From: F23-D06 sp045132055
Lineage (GTDB): Bacteria; Bacteroidota; Bacteroidia; Bacteroidales; WCHB1-69
Assembly: GCA_045132055.1 (NCBI GenBank)
Contig: JBGURP010000007.1
Span: 62,001 to 126,000 of the forward strand
Direction of reading: 5' to 3'
DNA: 64,000 bases
Shown here: one piece after another, positions 63,878-64,000 of the stretch
Layout: every line of letters starts with the position of its first letter
Numbering within the stretch: position 1 is the stretch's first letter
Translations under genes and position numbers: made by a program
Notes under the pieces: model-generated
The model's input: the letters and a program-made list of their open reading frames with translations, nothing else
Told to the model about the DNA's origin: nothing
Databases searched by the model: none

Positions 63878-64000
63878 TCATTCAAAGGTCAGCATCGAGA
63901 ACGCATCCGGCCTTAACACCTCATTTGCCACTTCAATAATCTCTTCGGCGGTGATGTCGCGGATTTCGTCGAGACTCTCTTCTATCGTATCTACTTCGTC
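63878..64000 (-). CDS. M16-family peptidase, C-terminal fragment
   Basis: The last 40 codons of a gene entering from the right edge. The peptide DITAEEIIEVANEVLRPDAF and the final SMLTFE is the standard C-terminal end of M16 (insulinase/pitrilysin-like) zinc peptidases or their inactive partners. The catalytic HxxEH is outside the window. The match covers a short segment only, so the subfamily cannot be told. Confidence 0.6.
   Translation of the reverse strand, partial: DEVDTIEESLDEIRDITAEEIIEVANEVLRPDAFSMLTFE

Noticed and set aside
1..64000. tRNA, rRNA, riboswitch, integrase or insertion sequence
   Set aside because: None could be recognised by eye on either strand; a covariance-model scan would be needed to exclude small RNAs.

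Overview
The window reads as a chromosome segment from an anaerobic, fermentative member of the Bacteroidota, most likely order Bacteroidales. The reasons are: C-terminal type IX secretion (T9SS) sorting domains on two secreted proteins; many -7 boxes of the Bacteroidota form TAnnTTTG (sense, or CAAAnnTA when read on the other strand) with few Shine-Dalgarno sites; an Rnf-type electron-transport cluster; a phosphofructokinase carrying PPi-type signatures; a GldI-like lipoprotein beside NrnA; and a lysine-fermentation dehydrogenase. No rRNA, tRNA, CRISPR array, integrase or transposase was seen.

Layout: 1-8.6 kb is housekeeping (end of an ornithine aminotransferase, tRNA-dihydrouridine synthase, a T9SS cargo protein, a glycosyltransferase, murA, PPi-type phosphofructokinase, a lipoprotein, and birA overlapping a RecD-like helicase). 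About 8.6-26.5 kb is a visibly AT-richer block in which every gene lies on the minus strand. Its core (10.4-25.4 kb) is a near-continuous operon encoding an FtsK/EssC-like ATPase, three small WXG100-like helical proteins, coiled-coil proteins, two von Willebrand A (TerY-like) proteins, a PP2C phosphatase anchored in the membrane, a Ser/Thr-kinase-like protein with a zinc ribbon, and several zinc-ribbon/transmembrane proteins with thioredoxin or LamG-like extracytoplasmic domains. An alarmone-hydrolase-like HD protein follows. This is the most unusual part of the window: it looks like a TerY-P (vWA + kinase + phosphatase) signalling triad joined to a type VII secretion-like ATPase/WXG module.

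26.9-27.3 kb holds an intact HicB antitoxin behind a 16-codon stub of HicA. 27.4-30.2 kb holds rnfD-G-E-A without rnfB or rnfC. 30.4-41.3 kb carries a TolC-type porin, nrnA, two FKBP isomerases, an esterase lipoprotein, an L,D-transpeptidase, a dipeptidase and two small unknown genes, followed by a gene-free 0.75-kb stretch made of chained palindromes, a terminator and a sigma-54-type promoter in front of groES-groEL. 43.7-51.1 kb carries a cation/proton antiporter, galE, a 5'-nucleotidase-family phosphatase, 3,5-diaminohexanoate dehydrogenase, a DUF2520 protein and a uridine-kinase-like protein. 51.3-57.7 kb carries a DUF819 membrane protein and an HlyD/ABC/ABC/permease/permease exporter. 57.8-63.2 kb carries a large T9SS surface protein and two tandem esterases, the second broken by a one-base frameshift in a C run. 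recR and the tail of an M16 peptidase end the window.

Many intergenic gaps carry short TTAGAGA/TTAGGAG-type low-complexity repeats in either orientation. Functional statements rest on motifs read by eye; no database search was run.
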